NCBI GenBank assembly: GCA_910588755.1 | Contig: CAJUQZ010000030.1 | Span: forward strand, 1 to 31,588 | DNA: 31,588 nt | DNA from: an uncultured Lachnospiraceae bacterium | GTDB lineage: Bacteria; Bacillota; Clostridia; Lachnospirales; Lachnospiraceae | Direction of reading: 5' to 3' | Shown here: positions 24,165 through 31,542 of the stretch, in pieces | How positions within the stretch are numbered: the first letter of the stretch is position 1 | Layout: every line of letters begins with the position of its first letter | The notes under the pieces: generated by a model | Told to the model about the DNA's origin: nothing | The model's input: the letters and a program-made list of their open reading frames with translations, nothing else | Databases searched by the model: none | Made by a program: the position numbers and the translations under genes

Positions 24165-24431
24165 TCAGTCCTCCTCTATCACATGTATTTCCAGGTAATC
24201 AAAATCAATTGCTTCTATAAAACTGTCCGCAGTAAAGCGGGTTTTGTCATGCCGCTTGAAATCAGCAATATTGGCATCGAGCCAGATTGGTTTTCCGAGA
24301 TCAAACTCGCAGCATACAGCCTCAACTGCATCAAACACCTTGTGCGTGCGCGTCTCGAGTCGGTCGTCGCAGATGACAGTGTCCCTTAGCATATGGTTGT
24401 CTTTAAAGATTTTTGCCCACAGTCTAAACAT
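24165..24431 (-). CDS. Small acidic conserved protein of unknown function
   Basis: An 88-residue soluble, acidic protein ending in IHVIEED. The ATG has AAAGGAG 8 bases upstream. The composition and the MFRLWAKIFKDN...TRTHKVFDAVE pattern resemble small hypothetical proteins that I recall as common in Lachnospiraceae; no function is known to me. A GAGGAC/GTCCTC hairpin overlaps its stop codon (about 24155-24172), with a T-run some 15 bases further on, a weak terminator. It is not operonic with its neighbours. Confidence 0.75.
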   Translation of the reverse strand: MFRLWAKIFKDNHMLRDTVICDDRLETRTHKVFDAVEAVCCEFDLGKPIWLDANIADFKRHDKTRFTADSFIEAIDFDYLEIHVIEED

Positions 24432-24567
24432 ATCAAATTCTCCTTTCGTCAGCCTGCTGAATGATTTCTGCTGTATCGGGAGGTGATGGGATACAATTGA
24501 CAGCTTGCTTTACCTGCCCGTGCAATATACAGGTAAATTCAGCGGGCTTTCTTAATTATATTAAAAT

Positions 24568-24687
24568 CTTGCAGGATACAGTGGATTGTCATAAAATCTT
24601 GCAGGATACAGTGGATTGTAATACAAGCTTGCAGGATACAGTGGATTGTAGTACAAGCTTGCACAATACAATTGATTGTATCATGAA
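24568..24687. repeat. Four direct tandem 30-bp repeats
   Basis: Units start at 24568, 24598, 24628 and 24658, each beginning CTTGCAGGATACAGTGGATT (the fourth is diverged: CTTGCACAATACAATTGATT). Each unit can fold weakly (CTTG with CAAG, TACA with TGTA). A partial earlier copy (GGATACAATTGACAGCTTGC) lies near 24492-24511. Units abut without spacers, so this is not CRISPR. A frame through it would read ILQDTVDCxx repeats but has no ribosome site. The rest of 24432-24989 holds no gene. Confidence 0.85.
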
Positions 24688-24754
24688 TGTGTGGCTTTTC
24701 CTATATTAACTGGTGTGAAACTTTAAAATTTTATGGAAACTTTAATATTTTAAA

Positions 24755-24783
24755 TGGTCACAGTCCATAAAATGTGATACAAT
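24755..24783 (+). promoter_or_regulatory. Promoter of the alarmone synthetase gene
   Basis: TGGTCA (24755-24760), 17-base spacer, TACAAT (24778-24783) with an extended -10 TGA. Two near-identical 19-base AT-rich words (GAAACTTTAA...) lie just upstream and could act as an UP element. The leader of about 200 bases contains TAGACGCTG twice. Confidence 0.55.
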
Positions 24784-24989
24784 AGTAGACGCTGTGCGCA
24801 TAATCTGCGGCGGGTAAAAACATTCTAGACGCTGCGGACAATAGGCAACGTTGATGAACAAGCAATCATAAAGATGTGTTAGCAACAATATTTCAATGTA
24901 AAATAACATGAGCAAAGCGTGTTACTGAAAGCGCATTAACGGAATCGCACACAGCATTCGGGCATGTAAAAAAGAGAGGCGGCGGGTTT

Positions 24990-25625
24990 ATGGAATACAG
25001 TGCAAATGGAAATTCTGACGTGGACAGCTGGAAGGAGGTTGTCCTGATATACAGCTCAGCCCTGAAAGAAATCGGGACAAAGTTAGAGATTTTAAATGAC
25101 GAGTTCCAGCATGTACATCAATACAATCCCATAGAACACATCAAGTCGAGAATCAAGACATCGGAGAGCATCGTCAAGAAGCTTAAAAAGCATGGCTATG
25201 AGTCAACGATTGACAACATGATTCAGCATGTAAATGACATTGCGGGTGTCCGCATTATATGTTCGTTTACGACAGACATCTACAGGATTGCAGAAATGCT
25301 GGAGCGGCAGAATGATATCCGTGTTTTGTCGGTGAAGGATTATATCAAAAATCCAAAGGCAAGCGGCTACAAGAGCTACCATATGATTGTGTCCATTCCT
25401 ATCTACCTGTCTGAAAAGAGAGTGGACGCGAAGGTTGAAATACAGATCAGAACCGTTGCGATGGACTTCTGGGCAAGCCTGGAGCACAAGATTAATTATA
25501 AATTTGATGCGAACATTCCAGAACATATCAAGGCAGAGCTCTATGCATGCGCCAGGATGGTGTCAGAGCTTGATGCCAAGATGCTGTCCCTGAATGAGGA
25601 GGTCAAACAATTATCGCTGGACTAA
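24990..25625 (+). CDS. Small alarmone synthetase (RelQ/YjbM-like GTP pyrophosphokinase)
   Basis: A 211-residue, single-domain (p)ppGpp synthetase: it transfers pyrophosphate from ATP to GDP or GTP in the cytosol. The RelA/SpoT synthetase core is complete: IKSRIKTSESIVKKL (ATP-binding Arg/Lys), DIAGVRIIC, KDYIKNPKASGYKSYHMIV (the GYKSYH-type G loop) and VEIQIRTVAMDFWASLEHKINYK (catalytic Glu and the QIRT motif). There is no hydrolase (HD), TGS or ACT domain, as expected for RelQ-type tetramers. The ribosome site is GAGAGGCGG. It is followed by a good terminator hairpin. Confidence 0.93.
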   Translation: MEYSANGNSDVDSWKEVVLIYSSALKEIGTKLEILNDEFQHVHQYNPIEHIKSRIKTSESIVKKLKKHGYESTIDNMIQHVNDIAGVRIICSFTTDIYRIAEMLERQNDIRVLSVKDYIKNPKASGYKSYHMIVSIPIYLSEKRVDAKVEIQIRTVAMDFWASLEHKINYKFDANIPEHIKAELYACARMVSELDAKMLSLNEEVKQLSLD

Positions 25626-25649
25626 GGTATCTTTCAGATACGAGCCAGA

Positions 25650-25683
25650 ACACCATCTGTCCGGAAAACAGACCAGATGGTGT
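25650..25683 (+). terminator. Terminator of the alarmone synthetase gene
   Basis: ACACCATCTG (25650-25659) pairs perfectly with CAGATGGTGT (25674-25683), followed by GTTTGGTTT. It starts 25 bases after the stop codon. Confidence 0.75.
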
Positions 25684-25732
25684 GTTTGGTTTCAGACATG
25701 TTCTAATAAAGTCATATGGAGGGATAATGTAA

Positions 25733-25915
25733 ATGATAGATCAGGAAGTGTCAGCGAAAATAGAGAAATTGCTACAAAAATATAAATATAACTGGGGCAA
25801 AGAGGTGGATTTAAACTGTGTGCCCTCTGGAATGTCGCAGGAAAAATTTCTGGCTGTACTGGAACGTATCGCAGAGACTGGGGAAAGTGTTCTGGTTGGC
25901 TGGGACCATTTATAG
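25733..25915 (+). CDS. 60-residue soluble protein of unknown function
   Basis: Short frame, MIDQEVSAKIEKLLQKY..., with GGAGGG 9 bases upstream and enclosed by a hairpin on each side, which supports a real one-gene unit. It is charged and helical at the start and ends in SVLVGWDHL; no membrane segment or motif. Family not recognised. Confidence 0.55.
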   Translation: MIDQEVSAKIEKLLQKYKYNWGKEVDLNCVPSGMSQEKFLAVLERIAETGESVLVGWDHL

Positions 25916-25941
25916 GCGAATAGTTTCCATAAATGAGGAGT

Positions 25942-25984
25942 GCCCCGACCATTCCAGAGAAATTACTCTAAAATGGATCGGGGC
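25942..25984 (+). terminator. Stem-loop after the 60-residue gene
   Basis: GCCCCGA-CCATT pairs with AATGGATCGGGGC (one bulge), with an inner AGAG/CTCT stem. No T-run follows directly. It lies 26 bases after the stop codon. Confidence 0.6.
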
Positions 25985-26466
25985 TATTATGAAAAAATTT
26001 ATCTATGTGTAATGAAAACACTACGTTGCTGTCGTTTGCTATGGTTTAATATTACCACTGGATTATGAATAAATTATGAACAAAATGTTAGTTTATTGTA
26101 AATATGTATACTGATGCAAAAAAAAGGAATAGGTTTATATGCAAATCGTACAAAACAGTATAACGGTATATATGTATTTAAGTATGCGACGTTATGTATG
26201 AAAAAAGATTATTTGGCGGTCCGGCAGCACAGGATTTTTGCAACTTCTGATTGTAAGACAGGCCGTTTAATGATAAGATGATATCAGGCAAGGGCGTATA
26301 GTGCCCGATGTCTTGAATGTATAAAGAAGGAAACGGTAGGGCTCAGTTATGCCGTAAATGTACGGAGAAGGAAGCGATCGCGGAGTGGGAGCGGGTATGC
26401 CGATAAGGTGTCTAATGCTCCGGAAGTACAAAGTGATTATATTGCTGGAAAGGTACGGTTGGAAAG
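25985..26466 (+). other. Intergenic stretch with a candidate promoter
   Basis: No gene with a ribosome site was found in these 480 bases. TTGTAA (26251-26256), 17-base spacer, TAAGAT (26274-26279) is a possible promoter for the coiled-coil gene, leaving a 180-base leader. A small GGGC/GCCC hairpin follows it near 26290-26303. Confidence 0.4.
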
Positions 26467-27534
26467 ATGGATAATTTTATGGATAAACTTGCGCAGAAGT
26501 TTAGCGCGCAGGAGATCATTAAGGCAAATTCGCAGGCTGAGGCGGAGGAGATGAAACGGCTTCAGTTGCAGGTTGCAGAGTACGAGAAGATTTTGCAGGA
26601 GATGCGGAAGCTCAACTACCGCAATGCAGAGCTTTCAGAGAAGCTTGATTACATGATTGGCGACAATGCGGACAAAATCCAGGGGATGAAGGAGGAGGAG
26701 CAGCGTCTCGTTGCTGCGCTGAAGGATCTGACAGATGAGCAGACGAGGAACCGGGAAGCGGAGCTAGAACGGATGGAGGCTGAGCGCGCAGAGCGAGAAC
26801 GCATCGAGCGAGAACGCGCAGAGCGAGAGCGAATCGAGCAGGAACGCGCAGAGGCTGAGCGCGCAGAGCGAGAACGCATCGAGCAGGAACGTGCAAAGCA
26901 GGCGCGAATCGAGCGAGAACGCATTGAGCAGGAACGCATCGAAAGGGAGCGCGCAGAACAGGAGCGCGCAGAGCGAGAACGCATCGAGCGAGAACGCATT
27001 GAGCAGGAACGCATTGAAAGGGAGCGCGCAGAACAGGAGCGTGCAGAGCGAGAGCGAATCGAGCGAGAACGCATCGAGCAGGAACGCATTGAAAGGGAGC
27101 ACGCAGAACAGGAGCGTGCAGAGCGAGAGCGAATCGAGCGAGAACGCATTGAGCAGGAGCGCATCGAACAGGTCCGTGCAGAGCAAGAGCGCATTGAACA
27201 GGAACGGATTGAGCGGGAGCGCGCGGAGGCAGAGCAGAGGCGGGCGGAGCTGTCCGTAATAACCGAGCTTCTTGAGAGCAAATTTCAGAAATCAGATGAT
27301 TTTGTGCACAAGGAGAATGTCAAGGTCTACAGAAATGTGCAGGCTGTGGTGGTTGACGAGATCAAGCGCAGCATAGAGAGTGCGCAGGGTGAGCGGGCTG
27401 CGCTCAAGGACGAGCTGAAAAAGGAATTGGACGGGAAGCTCAACAAAGTCATGGCGCTCTGTGTGCTCTCGACAATCGTATCTGTCGCTAGCATTGTGCT
27501 ATGGGTCGTTCAGGCAATGGGGCTGCTTGGCTAG
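26467..27534 (+). CDS. Tail-anchored protein with long Glu/Arg-rich single helix
   Basis: A 355-residue protein of unknown role. Residues 1-95 are a helical head with heptad-like coiled coil; about 98-258 are an almost uninterrupted run of pentads R-(A/I)-E-(R/Q)-E, the composition of ER/K-type stable single alpha-helices rather than a heptad coiled coil; 260-325 are mixed helical; 330-352 (VMALCVLSTIVSVASIVLWVV) form one membrane segment near the C-terminus. It has no signal peptide, so the head should face the cytosol. No ribosome site is evident beyond GGAAAG close to the ATG. The flavin reductase gene starts 14 bases after its stop and is likely co-transcribed, though no functional link is obvious. 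Confidence 0.85.
   Translation: MDNFMDKLAQKFSAQEIIKANSQAEAEEMKRLQLQVAEYEKILQEMRKLNYRNAELSEKLDYMIGDNADKIQGMKEEEQRLVAALKDLTDEQTRNREAELERMEAERAERERIERERAERERIEQERAEAERAERERIEQERAKQARIERERIEQERIERERAEQERAERERIERERIEQERIERERAEQERAERERIERERIEQERIEREHAEQERAERERIERERIEQERIEQVRAEQERIEQERIERERAEAEQRRAELSVITELLESKFQKSDDFVHKENVKVYRNVQAVVVDEIKRSIESAQGERAALKDELKKELDGKLNKVMALCVLSTIVSVASIVLWVVQAMGLLG
26950..27174 (+). repeat. Three 75-bp tandem units inside the coiled-coil gene
   Basis: Units 26950-27024, 27025-27099 and 27100-27174 each encode 25 residues (five pentads: RAEQE, RAERE, RIERE, RIEQE, RIERE, with changes in the third unit). They are nearly identical at the DNA level, so copy number may vary between strains. 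Confidence 0.85.
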
Positions 27535-27548
27535 CAGGAGGAAAACAT

Positions 27549-28115
27549 ATGGCTAGGATATCCTTTAAACCGGGAAACATGCTCTATCCGCTGCCGGCAG
27601 TGATGGTGAGCGTTGCGGACAGGGAAGGAAAAACCAACATTATCACGGTCGCGTGGGCAGGAACAGTGTGCACCAACCCGCCGATGGTAAGCATATCTGT
27701 CCGTCCTTCAAGATACTCGCATCACATGATCACCCAGACTGGTGAATTTGTCATCAACCTCACAACGCAGGCGCTTGCGCGTGCAACGGATTACTGTGGC
27801 GTGCGCAGCGGAAGGGACTGCGACAAATGGAAGGAGACGGGGCTGACACCGATAAAGTCAGAGCTTGTGAAAGCGCCATGCATTGCCGAGAGCCCGGTGA
27901 ATATTGAGTGTAGGGTGGTGCGGACAGAACAGTTGGGTTCGCATGACTTGTTTCTGGCCGAGGTTGTCGCTGTCCACGCCGACAGTCAGTACATGGATGA
28001 GAAAGGGCGTTTTCACCTGGAAAATGCCGAGCCGATTGTATACAATCACGGTGAATATTATGCCCTGGGGGAGCGGCTTGGAAAATTTGGTTATAGTGTT
28101 AAAAAAAAGACTTGA
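27549..28115 (+). CDS. Flavin reductase-like FMN-binding protein
   Basis: A 188-residue split-barrel flavoprotein of the flavin reductase-like family, binding FMN and using NAD(P)H to reduce flavin or a partner. Seen: PLPAVMVSVADREGKTNIITVAWAG and TNPPMVSISVRPSRYS at the N-terminus (FMN phosphate region), GEFVINL, and the family's CGVRSGRDCDKW motif. The frame is open upstream to 27501, but the ATG at 27549 has AGGAGG 7 bases before it. It is second in an operon with the coiled-coil gene. A promoter for the next transcript overlaps its stop codon. Confidence 0.9.
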   Translation: MARISFKPGNMLYPLPAVMVSVADREGKTNIITVAWAGTVCTNPPMVSISVRPSRYSHHMITQTGEFVINLTTQALARATDYCGVRSGRDCDKWKETGLTPIKSELVKAPCIAESPVNIECRVVRTEQLGSHDLFLAEVVAVHADSQYMDEKGRFHLENAEPIVYNHGEYYALGERLGKFGYSVKKKT

Positions 28116-28140
28116 CGAAAAGCGAAAAAGTGAGTATCAT
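28112..28140 (+). promoter_or_regulatory. Promoter upstream of the HTH-cupin leader
   Basis: TTGACG (28112-28117), 17-base spacer, TATCAT (28135-28140). The -35 overlaps the flavin reductase stop codon. Transcripts would start near 28147 and meet a strong terminator before the regulator gene. Confidence 0.65.
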
Positions 28141-28213
28141 AGAAGTGGTTAGAGGCTGTGTAAAGGGTTTTTATAGTGAAAGATATATGGTAAACAAATG
28201 CCACGAAGAGGTA

Positions 28214-28267
28214 GCATCAGATTTTCGGCTGCGGGGGAGCGCTGCAGCGGGAAATCTGGTGCTTTTT
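28214..28267 (+). terminator. Strong terminator in the HTH-cupin leader
   Basis: Arms of 19 bases (28214-28232 and 28244-28262) pair with one mismatch and two G-U pairs, then TTTTT. It lies 20 bases before the regulator ATG. It could end the flavin reductase transcript, act as an attenuator, or end a short RNA of about 120 bases. Confidence 0.8.
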
Positions 28268-28286
28268 CGTTTTGCGGGGGTATCCT

Positions 28287-28853
28287 ATGAATCAGTTAGA
28301 TAAAAATATCGCAGCAAATTTAAAAAGAATCAGAAAGTCGAAAAATTTGAGCCTGGATGCGCTGTCGGAAAAGACTGGTGTGAGCAAGAGCATGCTGGGG
28401 CAGATTGAGCGGGGAGAGTCAAACCCCACTGTTGCCACTATCGCAAAAATTGTGGATGGCATCAGGATTTCCTTTGAGGAACTGCTCTATCCCAGACAGG
28501 AGGAGATACTGATTATAGACAATGATAAAATGCCGTTGCTTCGCGCGGAGGAGGGAGCTTATCAGGTCCGTTTGGTTTTTCCGCATGACAGGCACAGGAA
28601 TTTCGAGGTTTATGAGATGAAGATCGAGCCAGGAGGGGGATGCACGTGCTTCTGGCAGGAAGAAAACAGCAGCGAATACATCTTAGTCGTGCAGGGAGTG
28701 CTGACGTTAAAAACAACAGACGGGACTTATGAGGTTGCGGCCAACCATGCCGTAAAGCTTGATGCCGCAAGGGAGCACAGTTATCATAACAGCGGAAGCC
28801 GCCAGCTGATACTAAATCTTTTTGCGCCATATCATGCCACGGGGGCATCTTGA
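28287..28853 (+). CDS. HTH-cupin transcriptional regulator (XRE family)
   Basis: A 188-residue regulator. An N-terminal XRE-type helix-turn-helix (about 6-62; LSLDALSEKTGVSKSMLGQI) binds DNA, and a C-terminal cupin_2 barrel (about 75-180; VYEMKIEPGGGC ... EYILVVQGVLTLKTTDGTYEV) probably senses a small molecule. This architecture is typical of regulators such as PuuR or SutR, which control amine, amino-acid or sulfur metabolism. A TTG at 28272 opens the frame; the ATG at 28287 follows GGGGG by 6 bases and is preferred. Its target may be itself or the neighbouring flavin reductase operon. Confidence 0.9.
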   Translation: MNQLDKNIAANLKRIRKSKNLSLDALSEKTGVSKSMLGQIERGESNPTVATIAKIVDGIRISFEELLYPRQEEILIIDNDKMPLLRAEEGAYQVRLVFPHDRHRNFEVYEMKIEPGGGCTCFWQEENSSEYILVVQGVLTLKTTDGTYEVAANHAVKLDAAREHSYHNSGSRQLILNLFAPYHATGAS

Positions 28854-29016
28854 AATGTTCTGGAAAAACCTGCAAAATCAAGGATTTCTTGCTTCAATAA
28901 GGTACTTGCTACATCACTACTACACTATTTTTGAAAGAGCCTTGAAATGACAATCAGAAAATGCAAAATAGATTTGTGAGGATATAGTATTTTGCGGAAA
29001 ATTTTGTTATGATATG

Positions 29017-29043
29017 AATTGGGTAGATAGTATCTACCCAATT
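29017..29043. promoter_or_regulatory. 27-bp perfect palindrome, likely operator
   Basis: AATTGGGTAGATA, one central G, then the exact complement. It lies 18 bases before the ATG of the AlbA_2-type remnant and just after a TATGAT (-10-like, 29009-29014). This position is typical of an autoregulatory operator, although a transcript hairpin is also possible. Confidence 0.6.
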
Positions 29044-29061
29044 TGACTTTGAGGTGCTTTC

Positions 29062-29178
29062 ATGGCGGAGAGTCAAAATATTGAATGGAAAGAATCCTGG
29101 CAGGATGAATCGCATAAATGGATATGCGAATTTGCTGTATGTATCAGCATTTTTCTAAAAGATTGGCGCGATATATAA
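29062..29178 (+). pseudogene. Remnant of an AlbA_2/AAA_4-type (Schlafen-like) regulator
   Basis: The first 25 codons (MAESQNIEWKESWQDESHKW, then ICEFA) match the start of divergent AAA_4/AlbA_2 putative DNA-binding proteins, then the sequence loses similarity and stops at 29176-29178. Intact members have several hundred residues. About 80 bases further on, a frame around 29263-29340 (NEQPLDNLKLNNEGYL...LLF) resembles a later part of the same family, suggesting an internal deletion; this second part is uncertain. A GAGGTG ribosome site precedes the ATG. The remaining sequence to 29487 holds no intact gene. Confidence 0.6.
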
Positions 29179-29487
29179 CCGCCTAAGTAATAAAGGGCAG
29201 GGTTTTCTTAATCTTTGTTATAAAGACAGAACTTGCGTGATATAGTATACTTATTCAAGTCTATAATGAACAACCGCTCGATAATTTAAAGCTTAACAAT
29301 GAAGGTTACTTACAAGAACTGCTGTTTAAATGTTTCATCATAATTCGGGAAATGGATTCAGGCATATTTTGTTAAGATTGCGCATTTCTAATCAGAATCT
29401 GATTTTTCTATCAAGATGAAATTCATGGTTCTTTGTCGGTGCAGGGAGATAGGGGGGTAGATTTGATTTATAAGAGGTACAACAGTT

Positions 29488-30930
29488 ATGTTTAAAGATA
29501 ATAGAAAAAAAATAATAGATGAGATTATAGCGTGGCTCTCTATATATGCTGTTGATATAAAAAATCATGCGAATATCAATGATTTAGCTGCTGTTCATTA
29601 TGCTGAAAATAATATCCGAGAAATAATAAACGCACTTTTGGAATATCATTTAAAAAATGCTAATGTTCTAAAATTTAATACACCAGGTTTTGATTTAATT
29701 GATGAGGCTGAACTTATATGTGTACAGGTAACAGCAACAAAAACTGCTCAAAAAGTGAGTGATTCGATAGATCAAACAAAGAAAGTTCTTTTAGAAAACG
29801 GTCTTAAGTGGAAATTTAGAATACTGTTTCTTGATATGAATGGTGAAAAGATTGAAAAATTGCGCAAAAGGTCTTTCTCAGTTGTTGATTGCATTGAATT
29901 TAATCCCAGTACAGATATTTGGGATTTTAACTGGATAATTAAGAAACTAGACGATTTGGATATTAATAAGCTTTATGAGTTTTATGAGATATGTGAAAAG
30001 ATATTCGGAAAAAATAAAAGCTATATTTTGTTTGACCGTCTTAAGCAATATCTTATACAAAATGATACCAATAGTGGAACATACATAGCCAATGATCTTT
30101 CAGAACTATTATATACAAGCATTCAAGATAAGAAAAATTCAATGTTGTATTCTAGTAAAAAAATTGATTCTAAAAGGGTTGTTACGGCTTTATATGATTG
30201 TTTGCATTATAATTGGTGTAGAGGTTTTTCACCAGATTTTATGTTATGTGGAGTCGGGGGGAGTGGAAAGACAGTAATGCTTCAACAAACAGCAAAGCTC
30301 TTGCTGGATGATGGCATTTTAGCAATTTACATACCACTAAATAATTTATCTTGTAAAGAATCGCTGACAACTTATATGAAAAAGCATATTTTAAGAGATA
30401 TGGAGACTGTGTTAGATGATTATCAAATATCTTGTAATGAGTTGCCAATGGTTGTGCTATTTTTGGATGGAATAAACGAAATTGTGGATGAAAATCGTAG
30501 GAATCTTGAAAATGATATACAAGAGAATTGGATGGGGCGTCCAGGATTTGAAATAATAATCTCTGGGCGAGATGATATTACGCTTCATTGGTACAAAAAG
30601 ATTGAGGTGCTTCAGGTGAATTGCCTATCTCTGAAACAAATTCATAGTTATTTAGCTGCAATGGGTAGACAAGCACATATTAATATGTCAAAAAGATTAC
30701 AAACAGTATTATCAAATCCGTTAATGTTATGTTTATATACTCAAAACATATATTATGAAGAGAGTTTGTCTAAGAGGAAAGGAATAGATTGGATTAAAAC
30801 TTCTGATACGCCGGGAACTATTATATGGAATTTCTTACAATGTCAAATCGGAAAAATAGCACAGGAAAAAAATAGAACAAATAATAATGTGTATACTGCA
30901 ATTGTTGCTGTCATGATTGTTGCTGCTTAG
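29488..30930 (+). CDS. SMEK-NACHT NTPase, N-terminal part (ends at in-frame amber codon)
   Basis: 480 codons of a STAND-type NTPase. Residues 1-130 look like the SMEK domain (VHYAENNIREIINALLEYHL ... FDLIDEAELICVQVTATKT), often fused to NACHT or pentapeptide modules in defence islands. The NACHT core has Walker A GVGGSGKT (255-262), Walker B VVLFLDGINEI (322-332) and sensor IIISGRDD. The frame meets TAG at 30928-30930; the same frame continues directly (FGWK, then Met at 30943) into a fitting C-terminal part, so one base change appears to have split the gene. It is strongly AT-rich compared with the rest of the window, a sign of transfer. Ribosome site AAGAGG lies about 11 bases before the ATG. 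Confidence 0.8.
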   Translation: MFKDNRKKIIDEIIAWLSIYAVDIKNHANINDLAAVHYAENNIREIINALLEYHLKNANVLKFNTPGFDLIDEAELICVQVTATKTAQKVSDSIDQTKKVLLENGLKWKFRILFLDMNGEKIEKLRKRSFSVVDCIEFNPSTDIWDFNWIIKKLDDLDINKLYEFYEICEKIFGKNKSYILFDRLKQYLIQNDTNSGTYIANDLSELLYTSIQDKKNSMLYSSKKIDSKRVVTALYDCLHYNWCRGFSPDFMLCGVGGSGKTVMLQQTAKLLLDDGILAIYIPLNNLSCKESLTTYMKKHILRDMETVLDDYQISCNELPMVVLFLDGINEIVDENRRNLENDIQENWMGRPGFEIIISGRDDITLHWYKKIEVLQVNCLSLKQIHSYLAAMGRQAHINMSKRLQTVLSNPLMLCLYTQNIYYEESLSKRKGIDWIKTSDTPGTIIWNFLQCQIGKIAQEKNRTNNNVYTAIVAVMIVAA

Positions 30931-30942
30931 TTTGGTTGGAAA

Positions 30943-31542
30943 ATGCAAAGTATGCAGAAACATTATGTTGATTGTGATATAGAAGATATTAATGAATGGT
31001 TTTCAGAAGCTGAGATTTTTTATAATACTCGTTGTAAAGATAATCCATTTTTTAAAAAAGTAAGAAGTTTGACGCAATTAAATATAAAAGAGTGGAATTG
31101 GAATCAGGAATCTATTTATCAAATGTTATTTGATAAGATGGTATTATTTAAATTGACATCAGATAATAAAATATATTTTATTCATCAACAGTTTCGTGAT
31201 TGTTTTTCTGCAATATGTATGATATATGATGCAAGCACCAATGTGGAAGAATCAAGTTTGTGGAGAATGAAGCCAACACATGAATTTTATAATGTTCATA
31301 TGTTGTTAGCTGATTTATTAAAGCTTGAGCAAATTAAGACGTATATTGATAATATGAGAGGCGTAGTTTGCAGCGCTGGTAGCTATGCCATGTACAGTTT
31401 AATGGAGGTATTTAAATTAAAAAAGAATTTTAATTTGCAGGGATTCAATTTTGAACGATTGGATTTACGAAATGTTTCCCTAAAACATTGTGGATTAGAT
31501 AATGCCGGGAAAAAGAACTTTGAGCATTCGTTAATAACCTAA
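30943..31542 (+). pseudogene. SMEK-NACHT NTPase, C-terminal part after the amber codon
   Basis: Open frame of 199 codons in the same phase as the gene before the TAG. It contains a helical winged-helix-like stretch (YFIHQQFRDCFSAICMIYD, typical of the region after NACHT) and at its end four pentapeptide-type units (FNFER, LDLRN, VSLKH, CGLDN). The Met at 30943 has no clear ribosome site, so it is probably not translated alone. It stops at TAA 31540-31542 after few pentapeptides; the same frame and one other remain open from there to the window edge, so the true C-terminus may have been longer. Confidence 0.65.

Noticed and set aside
24568..24687. CRISPR-like array
   Set aside because: The 30-bp units are directly adjacent with no unique spacers and no cas genes nearby.
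24461..24709. 82-codon frame encoding ILQDTVDC-type repeats
   Set aside because: No ribosome site before its ATG; the repeat period of 30 bp keeps any frame open. Treated as a non-coding tandem repeat.
26649..27281. Long minus-strand frame rich in Ser, Arg and Cys opposite the coiled-coil gene
   Set aside because: It is an artefact of the repetitive GAGCGAGAACGC codons on the plus strand; no ribosome site and implausible composition.
28140..28262. Lysine-type riboswitch (GAAGAGGTAGCATC resembles its start)
   Set aside because: The rest of the lysine aptamer is not present and the segment is too short; kept only as an unassigned leader terminator.
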